From assembly GCA_023261505.1 (NCBI GenBank), contig JAHFOV010000022.1:1-32443 (forward strand): a DNA stretch of 32,443 bases. The letters are read 5' to 3'. The position numbers and the translations under genes are program-made. Of this stretch, positions 22,978-31,457 are shown one piece after another (position 1 is the stretch's first letter; the number at the start of each line of letters is the position of its first letter). Origin of the DNA: Planctomycetota bacterium (GTDB taxonomy: Bacteria > Planctomycetota > Brocadiia > Brocadiales > Bathyanammoxibiaceae). The notes below the pieces were generated by a model that saw nothing but the letters and a program-made list of their open reading frames with translations, did no database searches and had not been told where the DNA came from.

Positions 22978-24036
22978 ATGTTCAATTATTTGAGTGCAGG
23001 GCTAGCAATTCTTGAAAAACCCATACAGGCAAGAAACCGTCCCCTGCACCTCCAGGTAGAGCCCACTAATAGGTGCAACTTGCAGTGCATCTTTTGTAGC
23101 AGGGAGAAGTATTTAGGCGCCCTTGAAGACCTCTCACTGGAACATTATGAAGAGCTACTCTCAGAAGTAAGGCCCAAGAGGGTAACATATGCAGGTGCGG
23201 GTGAGCCGCTGCTTAATCCCCACCTTCCTGAGATGATTGCCCTGGCCAGCAAGATGGGCTGTCATACTGTAGTAACTACTAATTTCATAAAGGGGGAAAA
23301 ACTGGCCGAGGAACTCGTCCGCTCGGGCTTAACAGGCCTAAGGGTATCACTCGATGGAGCAACACCTGAGACCTATAAGGCCATCCGTGGGGCAGACTTC
23401 TTTGAAAAGATTCTCCAGGGGATAAGCAAGGTCAACGAATACAAAAAAAGATTGGGCAAAACAACCCCCACCATTGGCATTGAGTTTGTCGTACAGGGCA
23501 GGAATCTCAGAGAGATGCCCCAAATGATAAGACTCGCTAGTGAATACGCCGTCCACAACGTAAACTTCCGCCCTTTAAACTTAATAGGCAAAGAGGAAAG
23601 GGAAGAGTTACTTAGGGCCGGGCTAGGGTTTGAGGAATATTCAAGTACTCTAAAAGAGACCTTCATGGTTAGCAAAGAGTTAGGTGTTAATACAAACCTT
23701 TCAGACCTTTTAAAGGACCTTCCCTTTTACTGGAGTGGATATAGCAAAAGCGAGAACCAAATAAACGGGAAGGTGTGCCTTCACCTCTGGCTTCAGGTCT
23801 TTGTCTCTGCAAGTGGTGAAATAACCCCATGTTGTGCCTTACAGATGGATGAAGGTATAAGTATGGGCAACGTCTTCTCCAGTCCCTTTGAAACCGTATG
23901 GAACGGAGAAAGATACCTGGAATTCCGAAGGCGTTTTAAGGAGGACAAGATTACTTATAAGAGCTGTCGGACCTGCTATCGGATAGATTTGCCCACACTT
24001 GTGCGGAAGACCCTGAGACTTCCGGGTCTAAGATGA
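22978..24036 (+). CDS. Radical SAM protein with SPASM-type C-terminus
   Basis: About 352 residues. CNLQCIFCS near residue 35 is the CxxxCxxC radical SAM cluster. The core barrel follows (RVTYAGAGEPLLNP, VSLDGATPETYKAIRG). A SPASM-like domain near the C-terminus has CLHLW, PCCALQMD, GNV and CRTCYR for further Fe-S clusters. Similar proteins occur in polysaccharide and exosortase loci, where their reaction is not known. ATG at 22978 is preferred to TTG at 22972 because AGGAG at 22964-22968 is then 9 bases away and not 3. The gene sits between two GT2 genes, so a sugar or lipid-linked substrate is conceivable. Confidence 0.85.
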   Translation: MFNYLSAGLAILEKPIQARNRPLHLQVEPTNRCNLQCIFCSREKYLGALEDLSLEHYEELLSEVRPKRVTYAGAGEPLLNPHLPEMIALASKMGCHTVVTTNFIKGEKLAEELVRSGLTGLRVSLDGATPETYKAIRGADFFEKILQGISKVNEYKKRLGKTTPTIGIEFVVQGRNLREMPQMIRLASEYAVHNVNFRPLNLIGKEEREELLRAGLGFEEYSSTLKETFMVSKELGVNTNLSDLLKDLPFYWSGYSKSENQINGKVCLHLWLQVFVSASGEITPCCALQMDEGISMGNVFSSPFETVWNGERYLEFRRRFKEDKITYKSCRTCYRIDLPTLVRKTLRLPGLR

Positions 24037-24051
24037 AGGAGACTAGTAATA

Positions 24052-24174
24052 ATTAGGATAAAAAACTTTAAAAAATCCCGCACAATTGTCAGTAGCGCTT
24101 GTCTGCTAGTAACCTTCTTGTCCCTTGTCCTCTCTGCCATCTGTTTGGAAGCAAAAACTAGGATGTGCAGATAA
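24052..24174 (+). other. Possible mini-ORF with signal-peptide-like sequence and no AUG
   Basis: A 40-codon open frame ends two bases before the next gene's start codon. It encodes a basic start (RIKNFKKSRT), a hydrophobic run (SSACLLVTFLSLVLSAICL) and a short polar tail. AAGGAG at 24036-24041 lies 10 bases before ATT at 24052, a rare start codon. It may be a tiny exported peptide, a coupling leader, or the stump of a lost secreted protein. Confidence 0.3.
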
Positions 24175-24175
24175 T

Positions 24176-25327
24176 ATGAGTGAAATTGAGCTTTTCTTCT
24201 TCGTTGTAGTGGCGTTACTTATTTATTCGTACGCAGGCTACCCGCTCTTACTGTTTGCGCTAAACACATTAAAGCCAAAGAGAAATGAACCCACACCAGA
24301 GCCTCCTTTTTATCCTGTTACTATCATCCTTTCGGTACACAACGAGGAAAACATTATTAAGGAAAAAATTAATAATTTCCTCCAACTAGATTACCCATCC
24401 GATAAGCTAGAACTAATTATTGTTTCAGATGGCTCCACTGACAGAACCAACGAGATTGCACTTTCTTATAAGCAGGAAAACATCCGTGTGTTAATACAGC
24501 CAAAGAGGCTGGGTAAGACACTGGCCCTTAACAGGGCGTTCAGAGAGGCAAGAGGAGAGATTCTGGTCTTTACCGACGCCGATACTATGTATCCAAAAGA
24601 GGCTATAAAAAAATTGGTAAGGCATTTCGCAAACGAAGAAGTGGGACTTGTAACAGGCACTACACGGTATTGGACAGGGGCCGCTAACACTGCCCCTACC
24701 GGTAATGCCTATTGGCGCTACGAGGACCTTCTCAAGAGACTGGAGAGTCAGGTCGGGGATGTAGTGGGCGCTTCAGGTTCTGTTTATGCCATGAGAAAAA
24801 ATTTATACAGGGAGCTTCCCCTTGAAATAATTAATGATTTTATCCACCCTATAGAGGTTGTTCAACGGGGCTACAGGGCCCTTTTTGACCCTGAAGTAAT
24901 ATGTTACGAAGAGGCGGCCGCTGGCCCTACCCGTGAGTATTCCAGACAGGTAAGGATGGTGGGGCAGGCCTTTCTTGTTTACCGTCAGTATATCCTAAAG
25001 CTCTTGCTTGAAGGGAAGATAATGTACGCCTTTTTGCTGACCTCTCATAAACTCCTCAGATGGCTCACTCTACCCCTTATGATAGTCGCATTTATACTTA
25101 ATCTGCTGCTATGGGAAAAGGGCGGGATTTATCCATATATTGGAGCACTTCAAGTGACTTTCTATTCTCTAGCCCTCCTGGGCCCAATCTTCAGAGGAAT
25201 CGGGTTAGACCGCCGAATGCTCACCCTTCCATTTGACTTTTGTTTTATGAACCTGGCCTGGACAGTCGGCCTATTCAATTCCCTTTCAGGCAGGGCAAGT
25301 ACAGTATGGGAAAAACAGAGGGCATGA
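24176..25327 (+). CDS. Membrane glycosyltransferase family 2
   Basis: About 383 residues. An N-terminal membrane helix (ELFFFVVVALLIYSYAGYPLLLF) is followed by a GT-A domain: TIILSVHNEENII, VSDGSTDRT, FTDADTMYP. Two or three hydrophobic segments close the C-terminus (LRWLTLPLMIVAFILNLLLW and on). This layout is common for GT2 enzymes of XrtA and EPS loci that act at the inner membrane. REYSRQVRMVGQ replaces the QxxRW motif of processive synthases, so transfer of single sugars is more likely than polymer synthesis. ATG at 24176 is used; an upstream TTG at 24125 would add 17 unlikely residues. Its stop overlaps the FemAB start. Confidence 0.9.
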   Translation: MSEIELFFFVVVALLIYSYAGYPLLLFALNTLKPKRNEPTPEPPFYPVTIILSVHNEENIIKEKINNFLQLDYPSDKLELIIVSDGSTDRTNEIALSYKQENIRVLIQPKRLGKTLALNRAFREARGEILVFTDADTMYPKEAIKKLVRHFANEEVGLVTGTTRYWTGAANTAPTGNAYWRYEDLLKRLESQVGDVVGASGSVYAMRKNLYRELPLEIINDFIHPIEVVQRGYRALFDPEVICYEEAAAGPTREYSRQVRMVGQAFLVYRQYILKLLLEGKIMYAFLLTSHKLLRWLTLPLMIVAFILNLLLWEKGGIYPYIGALQVTFYSLALLGPIFRGIGLDRRMLTLPFDFCFMNLAWTVGLFNSLSGRASTVWEKQRA

Positions 25328-26367
25328 ACCTGGGAGAAATAAGCCTAGACTTCACGGAAAAGGACGCCTGGGATTCCTACGTATCAAACTCCCCCTCAGG
25401 TTCTGTCTTCCACCTCTATAACTGGAAAGACATAATAAGGGAGTCCTACGGCCACAACTCTTATTACCTTTCAGCCAAAGAAAATGGTCATATTGCAGGC
25501 ATATTCCCTCTCTATCTGATGGAGATACCCTTCCTTGGCTCTAGCCTTATCTCGTCGCCTTACCTCGACTATGCAGGTATCTGTGCTGAAAATGCTGAGA
25601 TACGCAACACCTTGCTTGAAAAGGCAGTAAATCTAGCTCAGGCGAAGAAGGTAAATTATCTGAACCTTAGAGAACTGAGCCAGGAAAGTTGGCCAGGGAT
25701 TGTGACGCACCTGGATAAGGTCACCATGGAGCTAGAGCTTGACACAAAGGCCGATGATGTGTGGAAAAAGATACCGCCAGAACGGCGTAACAGAATAAAG
25801 AAGGCTGAAAAGGCTGGCTTACATGCGGAGGCACACGGGCCCGAGCGATTAGAGGATTTTTACCACATATATTCTACCAATATGCGAGACCTGGGGTCGC
25901 CAGCCCATAGCCTCTTATTCTTTCAAAAGGTTTTTCAATACCTTCCAGATAACGCCCAACTCTTCTTAGTATTACAGGAAAGAAATATCATTGGGGCGGC
26001 TGTCTGCCTCAAGTTCAAGAAAACCCTGACCATCCCCTGGGTCTCCTCCTTGAGGGATTATTTCCACCTTTATCCTAATAACATCTTATACTGGGAGGCC
26101 ATAAAGTTTGGATGTCTTAATAGTTATCAGATACTAGATTTTGGCAGGTCCACTATGGGTTCCGGCACCTTTGAATTCAAGCGAAGATGGGGCTGTCAGG
26201 CAAAACAGATTTACTGGCACTACTTAATGCTAAATGGATGTCAAGCCCCGCAGGCAGACCTAAAAAAGCTGTGGTATGCAGGGCTGGCCACAAACGTATG
26301 GCAGCACCTGCCGCTGTCTGTGACTAATATACTCGGCCCACTCCTGAGAAGATATATCTCAAACTAA
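25324..26367 (+). CDS. FemAB-family XrtA/PEP-CTERM-associated protein
   Basis: About 347 residues with the double GNAT fold of FemAB proteins. Seen: SVFHLYNWKDIIRESYGH near the start, PPERRNRIKKAEKAGL in the middle, and LDFGRSTMGSGTFEFKRRWG at the end, which strongly resembles the family named for exosortase loci (TIGR03019). FemAB relatives transfer an aminoacyl or acyl group to an amine; the role in XrtA loci is not known. The start may be ATG at 25324, which overlaps the previous stop as ATGA, or ATG at 25306; the overlap pattern recurs in this operon, so I used 25324. Confidence 0.88.
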   Translation: MNLGEISLDFTEKDAWDSYVSNSPSGSVFHLYNWKDIIRESYGHNSYYLSAKENGHIAGIFPLYLMEIPFLGSSLISSPYLDYAGICAENAEIRNTLLEKAVNLAQAKKVNYLNLRELSQESWPGIVTHLDKVTMELELDTKADDVWKKIPPERRNRIKKAEKAGLHAEAHGPERLEDFYHIYSTNMRDLGSPAHSLLFFQKVFQYLPDNAQLFLVLQERNIIGAAVCLKFKKTLTIPWVSSLRDYFHLYPNNILYWEAIKFGCLNSYQILDFGRSTMGSGTFEFKRRWGCQAKQIYWHYLMLNGCQAPQADLKKLWYAGLATNVWQHLPLSVTNILGPLLRRYISN

Positions 26368-26371
26368 AACC

Positions 26372-27124
26372 ATGCAGGATAAAAAAGATACTTGGGGCAT
26401 TCCCAGACCTGGGGAGATTTCACCGGAAGGATTAAGCGGCCTGAGGCCACCTGCGAGATTGCCTCATGGCCACCCCATCTTTATCGGCATCTGTGGAGGT
26501 ACCTGTTCAGGTAAGACCTCCCTTGCCACGCAATTTTATCAACTTCTAGGTGAAGAGAGGGTAAATATTATTTCCCAAGATAACTATTACAAAGGCTGGT
26601 CCCACCTCACACCCGAAGAAAGGGCCAGAATAAACTTTGATAACCCTGAGGCTCTTGAAACAGGGCTTCTCGTAGAGCATCTTTCCACGCTCAGGAGGAA
26701 CCAGAAGGTCAGTATTCCACAGTATGATTTCAAGAACCATGCAAGGCACCCTAAGTCGCAGGAAATCGTGCCAAGGGCCTTTACTATAGTGGAGGGTATA
26801 CTCCTTTTCCATGACCCCAAGTTAAGGGAGACTCTTGACCTGCGCATATATCTGGATGTATCCTTTAATACTATGTTAAGACGCCGAACAGAAAGGGATG
26901 TGCGGGAGCGGGGACGGACGGCCGAGTCTGTCAGAAACCAGTTCCTTTCCACCGTCTACCCTATGCACCTGGAATTTGTGGAACCTTACAAGAGACATGC
27001 CCACCTGGTTATCCAGGAAGAAACTTCTTTGGTAGCGCGGGCAGCTCTTGTAACAAAAGCCGCAGAGAGGCTTATCCAGGAAATAACAAGGATTCAAGCC
27101 CGGACCCCAGGAGATAAAGCTTGA
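26372..27124 (+). CDS. Uridine kinase-like P-loop kinase
   Basis: 250 residues. Walker A is GGTCSGKT (42-49), followed by QDNYYKGWSHL, NFDNPEALE, YDFKNHAR and VEGILLF, all typical of uridine kinase (Udk), then RRRTERDVRERGRT as the lid. It would phosphorylate uridine or a related small molecule with ATP or GTP. It carries a polar, proline-rich N-terminal extension of about 35 residues that standard Udk lacks. In an EPS operon it might supply UMP for UDP-sugars or act on another substrate. It follows FemAB after 4 bases and overlaps the next TTG start. Confidence 0.85.
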   Translation: MQDKKDTWGIPRPGEISPEGLSGLRPPARLPHGHPIFIGICGGTCSGKTSLATQFYQLLGEERVNIISQDNYYKGWSHLTPEERARINFDNPEALETGLLVEHLSTLRRNQKVSIPQYDFKNHARHPKSQEIVPRAFTIVEGILLFHDPKLRETLDLRIYLDVSFNTMLRRRTERDVRERGRTAESVRNQFLSTVYPMHLEFVEPYKRHAHLVIQEETSLVARAALVTKAAERLIQEITRIQARTPGDKA

Positions 27125-28026
27125 AAGGTAGCAAAATAAATTTAATAATTGTGCTAGTTATTGGCGTATTTTTACTGGGCTTCTTCGGCACTATGCTTCC
27201 CCTTCTGATTGGCAAGACTGTTGAATTTTACAAAGAGTACGAACCCCTGGCCGAGTTGTATTCTAAAAAGGAAGCAACCCTCGATAAAAACTCTGTGCCA
27301 GAAGTCATTTTTAGCGTCAAGGAACGAACATATCCTCAAAGACAGTATCAACCAAAACAGGAGGGAGGGAGAACAGCCGAAACCCCTTTACCTATCCTTC
27401 CAGAGAAAGCTACAAAGGGTCTTAAACAGCAGGAAGGGGATGAAGCATTAAAGAATGCCTTAAAACCTTCTCCACCTCCCCCGCAGGATAAAAAGGAAAA
27501 CAAGCTTGCAGTATCAAAAACAGAAAATGCACAAAAGGACACTACCAGCCCTGCCGAAAAGACCCTGCAAGACGAAAAGGAAGCAGAAGAACTGCTACCT
27601 GAAATACCCGAGGTGGCTTACGTAATACCCCCAATAAATAAGACTCCTTCTAACAAAGAAACTGCAAAAGCGGTTATAAACCAGGGGGCCCTTTTTGTTA
27701 TGCTCCCTAAAACCATCGACCTTAAAAAGAGCTCCAAGGGCCCTTTTCCCGTCGAAATAAAACTTTCTCAACAAGATAACAAAAAACTCAAACCCCAGAT
27801 TAGTTACTGGGTAGGCACCAGCAACCCCTCTGATTACTTTGATATGCGTCCGAGGGAGGAAGATATCTGGGTATTCCATATCCCTGACCTGGGATGGGCA
27901 AAACACCGTTCTAAAGTCCTTTTTTATCAAATAAGGATTCTTAACAGTGAAGGGAATGTGATACAAGAAGGACAGATAGAAAAGGAGTTGATAGATTCTT
28001 TCGATGATAATGAATTCAACAAATAA
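27121..28026 (+). CDS. Unknown single-pass membrane protein with proline/lysine-rich linker
   Basis: 301 residues; family not recognised. One N-terminal membrane helix (LIIVLVIGVFLLGFFGTMLPLLI, about 6-28) is followed by a charged, low-complexity linker to about residue 180, rich in Lys, Glu and Pro (PSPPPPQDKKENK). A compact C-terminal part of about 115 residues (ALFVMLPKTIDL...) is predicted periplasmic. The TTG start overlaps the kinase stop and has AGGAG 7 bases before. The layout recalls proteins that cross the periplasm, such as TonB-like or envelope-spanning adaptors, but no TonB signature is seen. It sits between the kinase and the secreted protease and may form a module with them and the exosortase. 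Confidence 0.65.
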   Translation: MKGSKINLIIVLVIGVFLLGFFGTMLPLLIGKTVEFYKEYEPLAELYSKKEATLDKNSVPEVIFSVKERTYPQRQYQPKQEGGRTAETPLPILPEKATKGLKQQEGDEALKNALKPSPPPPQDKKENKLAVSKTENAQKDTTSPAEKTLQDEKEAEELLPEIPEVAYVIPPINKTPSNKETAKAVINQGALFVMLPKTIDLKKSSKGPFPVEIKLSQQDNKKLKPQISYWVGTSNPSDYFDMRPREEDIWVFHIPDLGWAKHRSKVLFYQIRILNSEGNVIQEGQIEKELIDSFDDNEFNK

Positions 28027-28032
28027 GATTAT

Positions 28033-28046
28033 ACTTCTGCAGAAGT
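28033..28046. promoter_or_regulatory. 14-base perfect palindrome before the protease gene
   Basis: ACTTCTGCAGAAGT is a perfect palindrome in the 82-base gap between the unknown membrane protein and the protease. It could be a protein-binding site; no T-run follows, so it is not a terminator. Confidence 0.3.
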
Positions 28047-28108
28047 CTCAAAATAGTGAGTGAAGAGACCAAAAAAATAGAGGAAAATAGATAGGAAAGG
28101 ATAGTAAA

Positions 28109-28912
28109 ATGTTGTTGAGATATTTTAACAGGCTTCTAAACGGTCTATTGTTCATGGCCATGGGAGGGGTTTGTATAGCCGTATTCCCTATCGGGCCCTC
28201 CCATGAAGAAAAGGCGGTGGGATTGTCTGAAGTTATTAAAAAGACAAAACCATCTGTGCTAGCCATCGCCAGTGTAAACCCTGCCTCAAGTCCTGCCATG
28301 AGGCTTTACGGTACAGGGTTCATTTATGACCCTAAGGGCTACGCCATTACGGCAGAACATGTCATTGAAGCCATAAAGAGTGATGGTAAATTAGAGGATC
28401 TACATGCCTTTTTCAGCAAGGGCGGGCAATTTTTTAGCATCAAGGCCTCCCTGCTAAACAGTATTAAACAGTACGATGTGGCAGTGCTTAAGCTAGAAGG
28501 GGAGAACTTTCCAGCCCTTACACTTGGAGATTCCTCCAAGGTGATGGAGGGACAGGACGTTGCCCTTTGCGGCTTTCCATTCGGGACAATCCTTGGGCTT
28601 TATCCAGCCACCCATAGAGGGATTGTAAGCAGTATAAATCCGGCTGTGCTGCCAGCCAGAAATACCGCGCAGCTTGACAATCAAAAACTAAAGGCCCTGA
28701 GCCAGTCCTTTAATATCTTTCAGCTTGATTGCACCGCCTTTCCAGGGGATAGCGGAAGTCCACTTTTTTACCCGGATACAGGAGAGGTTATCGGCATGGT
28801 CAATAGCGCTTTTATTGCCGTTACAAAGGAGGGAAATTTTTCTACAGGTATTAGCTATGCAATACCTATCAATCTCATTAAAGAAGCTCTTACAGAAAAG
28901 AAAAAATCATGA
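28109..28912 (+). CDS. Secreted trypsin-like serine protease (HtrA-type, no PDZ)
   Basis: 267 residues. The N-terminus is a signal peptide or anchor (NRLLNGLLFMAMGGVCIAVFP). The catalytic triad is clear: His84 (ITAEHVI), Asp123 (YDVAVLKL) and Ser215 (GDSGSP). GTGFIYDPKGYAIT is the typical S1C entry. There is no PDZ domain: the protein ends soon after the protease core, so it is shorter than DegP/DegS. It should act in the periplasm. Two genes separate it from... the exosortase lies one gene further downstream, so it may process or clear sorted proteins. AGGAAAGGA precedes the ATG. Confidence 0.88.
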   Translation: MLLRYFNRLLNGLLFMAMGGVCIAVFPIGPSHEEKAVGLSEVIKKTKPSVLAIASVNPASSPAMRLYGTGFIYDPKGYAITAEHVIEAIKSDGKLEDLHAFFSKGGQFFSIKASLLNSIKQYDVAVLKLEGENFPALTLGDSSKVMEGQDVALCGFPFGTILGLYPATHRGIVSSINPAVLPARNTAQLDNQKLKALSQSFNIFQLDCTAFPGDSGSPLFYPDTGEVIGMVNSAFIAVTKEGNFSTGISYAIPINLIKEALTEKKKS

Positions 28913-28950
28913 TTTCTGAACAGGTATTTTTCCTGGAGGCAAAATAGGCT

Positions 28951-29379
28951 ATGGATGTTGCACATCCTGCGGGTCACTTTTCCCTTGGCATGGGGGCGGC
29001 GTTTTTAACTGCCTGCGCACTCCTTCCCTTCAAGACCTTTCGGGAGATTCTCATGCCCTACAGCCCTCCCTTTATCATCTTCTGCGGGTGCTGGGCCCTT
29101 ATCCCCGACTTGCCGCTGGCCCTTTGTTCTATCCCTTCGTTGGGAAAATGGATGCCATGGGACAAGGAATCAACACACCACTGGCTTCATGGCCCAATAA
29201 TTGGAAACATATTTTTCATGCATGCCTATATTGATAAGATCTTAGACCGTACCATGATACAAGAGAGTTTTGAGATTCTGGGCCTTATAGCCATAGTTTT
29301 TATGTTCAGTGTAATTATAGGCTGCTGGACGGTACTAAGCGTTCGCAAAAGATATTCAAAAGAGATAAATAATCCATGA
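28951..29379 (+). CDS. Small multi-pass membrane protein, unknown
   Basis: 142 residues with about three hydrophobic segments (around 8-25, 37-55 and 108-128). Polar motifs include HPAGHFSLGMG near the start and STHHWLHGPIIGN midway. The histidine spacing faintly recalls YdjM/DUF457-type membrane metal-dependent hydrolases, but I cannot confirm it. The start has CTGGAGG before it. The stop overlaps the exosortase start by 4 bases (ATGA), which couples the two genes and suggests a partner role for the exosortase. Confidence 0.65.
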   Translation: MDVAHPAGHFSLGMGAAFLTACALLPFKTFREILMPYSPPFIIFCGCWALIPDLPLALCSIPSLGKWMPWDKESTHHWLHGPIIGNIFFMHAYIDKILDRTMIQESFEILGLIAIVFMFSVIIGCWTVLSVRKRYSKEINNP

Positions 29380-30263
29380 AAATCCAGGAAAGGGGGAGGG
29401 TCTTAATAGATAACTGGCCTGTGCTAATTATCACAGCACTGCTAGCTTACACCTATCTTGATACCTTTAAGTGGATGATAGTGAGGTGGTTAAAGGCGGA
29501 CTCCTACTATTCCCACGGTTTTATTATCCCTTTTATATCGGCCTATTTAATCTGGAAGGACAGGAGTTATATCCAGGATAAGGGCCAATCAGATTCATGG
29601 GGAACAAACCTGGGCCTTGTATTACTTACAGGCGGTGCTGGCTTGCACTGTGCTGGGGTATTATTTAAGATACTCTTTCTATCCGGAATATCCCTTGTCA
29701 TTTTACTGCTAGGCATGGTCTTCTATATCTATGGGAGTGAAGTAGGACGGAAGCTCCTTTTCCCTGTTTTATTTCTCTTTGCCATGGTTCCCCTACCTCT
29801 CAGCCTGATAGCAGACCTCAGCCTAAAGTTAAAGCTCTTTGTGGCGGGCCTGGCTACATGGACCGTCTCTTTAATGGGAATAGTTGCCCTGAGGGAGGGA
29901 AGCTTTATCCACTTCTCTAACGACTCCATTATTGTTGGGGATGTATGCAGTGGACTAAGGTCAATAATTGCACTGCTGGCCTTTGGGGCCTTATTTGCTT
30001 ATGTATCCGACCTCTCTCGTACTATGAGGGCGGTACTATTTTTATCCTCCGTGCCTATCGCCCTTCTGTCAAATAGCGTCCGGGTTGTGGCCGTTTGTCT
30101 TATTGCGAACCAGTGGGGCAGTAAGGTCGCTACAGGGAGAGTTCATGACCTCACAGGCATACTCATCTTCATTGTGGCCTTCATCCTCTTTTTCAGCCTA
30201 GAGAAACAACTTCACGTGCTGGAACAGGCTTTGTTTAAGACTGAAAAGGATTCTTCAGAATAG
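29376..30263 (+). CDS. Exosortase (transmembrane transpeptidase-like)
   Basis: 295 residues with about eight membrane segments. Diagnostic features: YYSHGFIIPFISAYLIW after the first helix, the catalytic cysteine in CSGLRSI (Cys191), the conserved arginine in SNSVRVVAV (Arg236) and histidine in GRVHDLTG (His257). Exosortases cut proteins at a C-terminal PEP-CTERM-like signal in the inner membrane and link them to surface polymer or lipid. The protein ends after the eighth helix without a fused EpsI domain; epsI is a separate gene on the other strand nearby. I call the XrtA type from the linked ATPase, FemAB, chain-length and regulator genes, not from the exosortase sequence alone. Confidence 0.92.
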   Translation: MKIQERGRVLIDNWPVLIITALLAYTYLDTFKWMIVRWLKADSYYSHGFIIPFISAYLIWKDRSYIQDKGQSDSWGTNLGLVLLTGGAGLHCAGVLFKILFLSGISLVILLLGMVFYIYGSEVGRKLLFPVLFLFAMVPLPLSLIADLSLKLKLFVAGLATWTVSLMGIVALREGSFIHFSNDSIIVGDVCSGLRSIIALLAFGALFAYVSDLSRTMRAVLFLSSVPIALLSNSVRVVAVCLIANQWGSKVATGRVHDLTGILIFIVAFILFFSLEKQLHVLEQALFKTEKDSSE

Positions 30264-30269
30264 GTACTT

Positions 30270-31457
30270 TCAATTTGGGTTCCGATCCGCTCCTTGCCAC
30301 TCGCGACCTTCGTAAGGGGAGCAAAGCGGGTCTCCCACCACTACCGCCTGCCAGCTCAAGAGGGGCAAAGACATGTAGTAACTTTCGGCCAGGTTGAAGC
30401 CCGATACATAAGCCGGGAAAAGTATATCAGGCCTGGCGCAGGCCGTTAGATAGGGCTCATAGACATTACCCACGCTCCCGGTGACGCCTTCCCTTATAAG
30501 GTCTCCTATAAGGTCCTGAGGTGACCCCGCATAAAAGCCTTCTCGGTTTTCCCATTCTCCTATATTCCAGCCATCGGGCGGTTCCTTAAACGTCCTGGCG
30601 TTGGTGCTGACAAACGTGGTGGTGATTGCACCGTCTCTCCATTTAAACCGCGGGAAGCGGCCCTTACAATCCTTGTCGTTGCTCCCCCAACTACAGTAGC
30701 CCATTACATCTTTAGCGCCCGTAATATATTCTGAAGTAGCGTCAAAAATTACATCCACACCAAGCTTCTCAAGTCGGTTCTTTGCCTCCAGCATCCACTC
30801 CCTGGCCGGGGAACGACTAAATTGTTTATCATCTATCACAAACCGCCCGCCCGGTCTTGCCTGGAGGGATTTGCGGAGGAGGGATTCCGCCTCCTTAATG
30901 CTATAGGCAGTCAGCCTGGTAACCAGATAGATGTCAAATTCCCTCCTGTTAAAGTGAGTGTATTGTGAGGGAGGTTTATTCCCGGCAAAGTAGGGGTTAT
31001 GTATACCCCCCTGGAGGCTATAATCTCCGAAAGACATAAACCAAGATAACATGCAAAGCTCGGAGTCCACAGAGGCGTTCTCGCCCTCCGGGCCGCCTGA
31101 GCCTTTTATCTTAAGGGGTATACCGCTGGTTGTAACGATGTAAAGAATTTTATCTCTTAAATTATATTTGTTGAGGTAATTGGCGACAGCGTCTCTGAGC
31201 TGTTCGTTGAAGGTTTGACGGTCTATCTCCTCCTCTTCCGGACAGTCAAGGTGGCAGAGGTTTTCAGGAGGAATGTTCCTCATCCTCTGGTAATATTGGG
31301 CTATTTCCTGGGAGGCTGGACTTTTATCATTTACAATAATCAGGACAGTCTCAGACGTAAGGGCGCAGAGGTTGGAAGTGAGAAATTGGGCGAGAGCGAG
31401 GAAGGATAATAAGATTACGACCTTTAACTCGACTCTTTGCTTTTTTTCTGGGGCCAA
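30270..31457 (-). CDS. TIGR03790 family protein, exported
   Basis: 395 residues. The N-terminal signal peptide (VVILLSFLALAQFLTSNLCA) is followed by ETVLIIVNDKSPASQEIAQYY, then NIPPENLCHLDCP and LYIVTTSGIPLKI, which match the TIGR03790 family (function unknown, often found in genomes with PEP-CTERM systems). The remainder includes AREWMLEAKNRLEKLGV and GSVGNVYEPYL. The TTG start at 31457 overlaps the end of epsI; GAGG lies about 10 bases before. The gene converges on the exosortase with only 6 bases between stop codons. It lies last in a minus-strand operon with epsI and the deacetylase. Confidence 0.8.
   Translation of the reverse strand: MAPEKKQRVELKVVILLSFLALAQFLTSNLCALTSETVLIIVNDKSPASQEIAQYYQRMRNIPPENLCHLDCPEEEEIDRQTFNEQLRDAVANYLNKYNLRDKILYIVTTSGIPLKIKGSGGPEGENASVDSELCMLSWFMSFGDYSLQGGIHNPYFAGNKPPSQYTHFNRREFDIYLVTRLTAYSIKEAESLLRKSLQARPGGRFVIDDKQFSRSPAREWMLEAKNRLEKLGVDVIFDATSEYITGAKDVMGYCSWGSNDKDCKGRFPRFKWRDGAITTTFVSTNARTFKEPPDGWNIGEWENREGFYAGSPQDLIGDLIREGVTGSVGNVYEPYLTACARPDILFPAYVSGFNLAESYYMSLPLLSWQAVVVGDPLCSPYEGREWQGADRNPN

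Noticed and set aside
30245-30262. Small hairpin ATTCT-TC-AGAAT as a terminator at the exosortase end
   Set aside because: A 5-base stem inside the last codons with no T-run is too weak.
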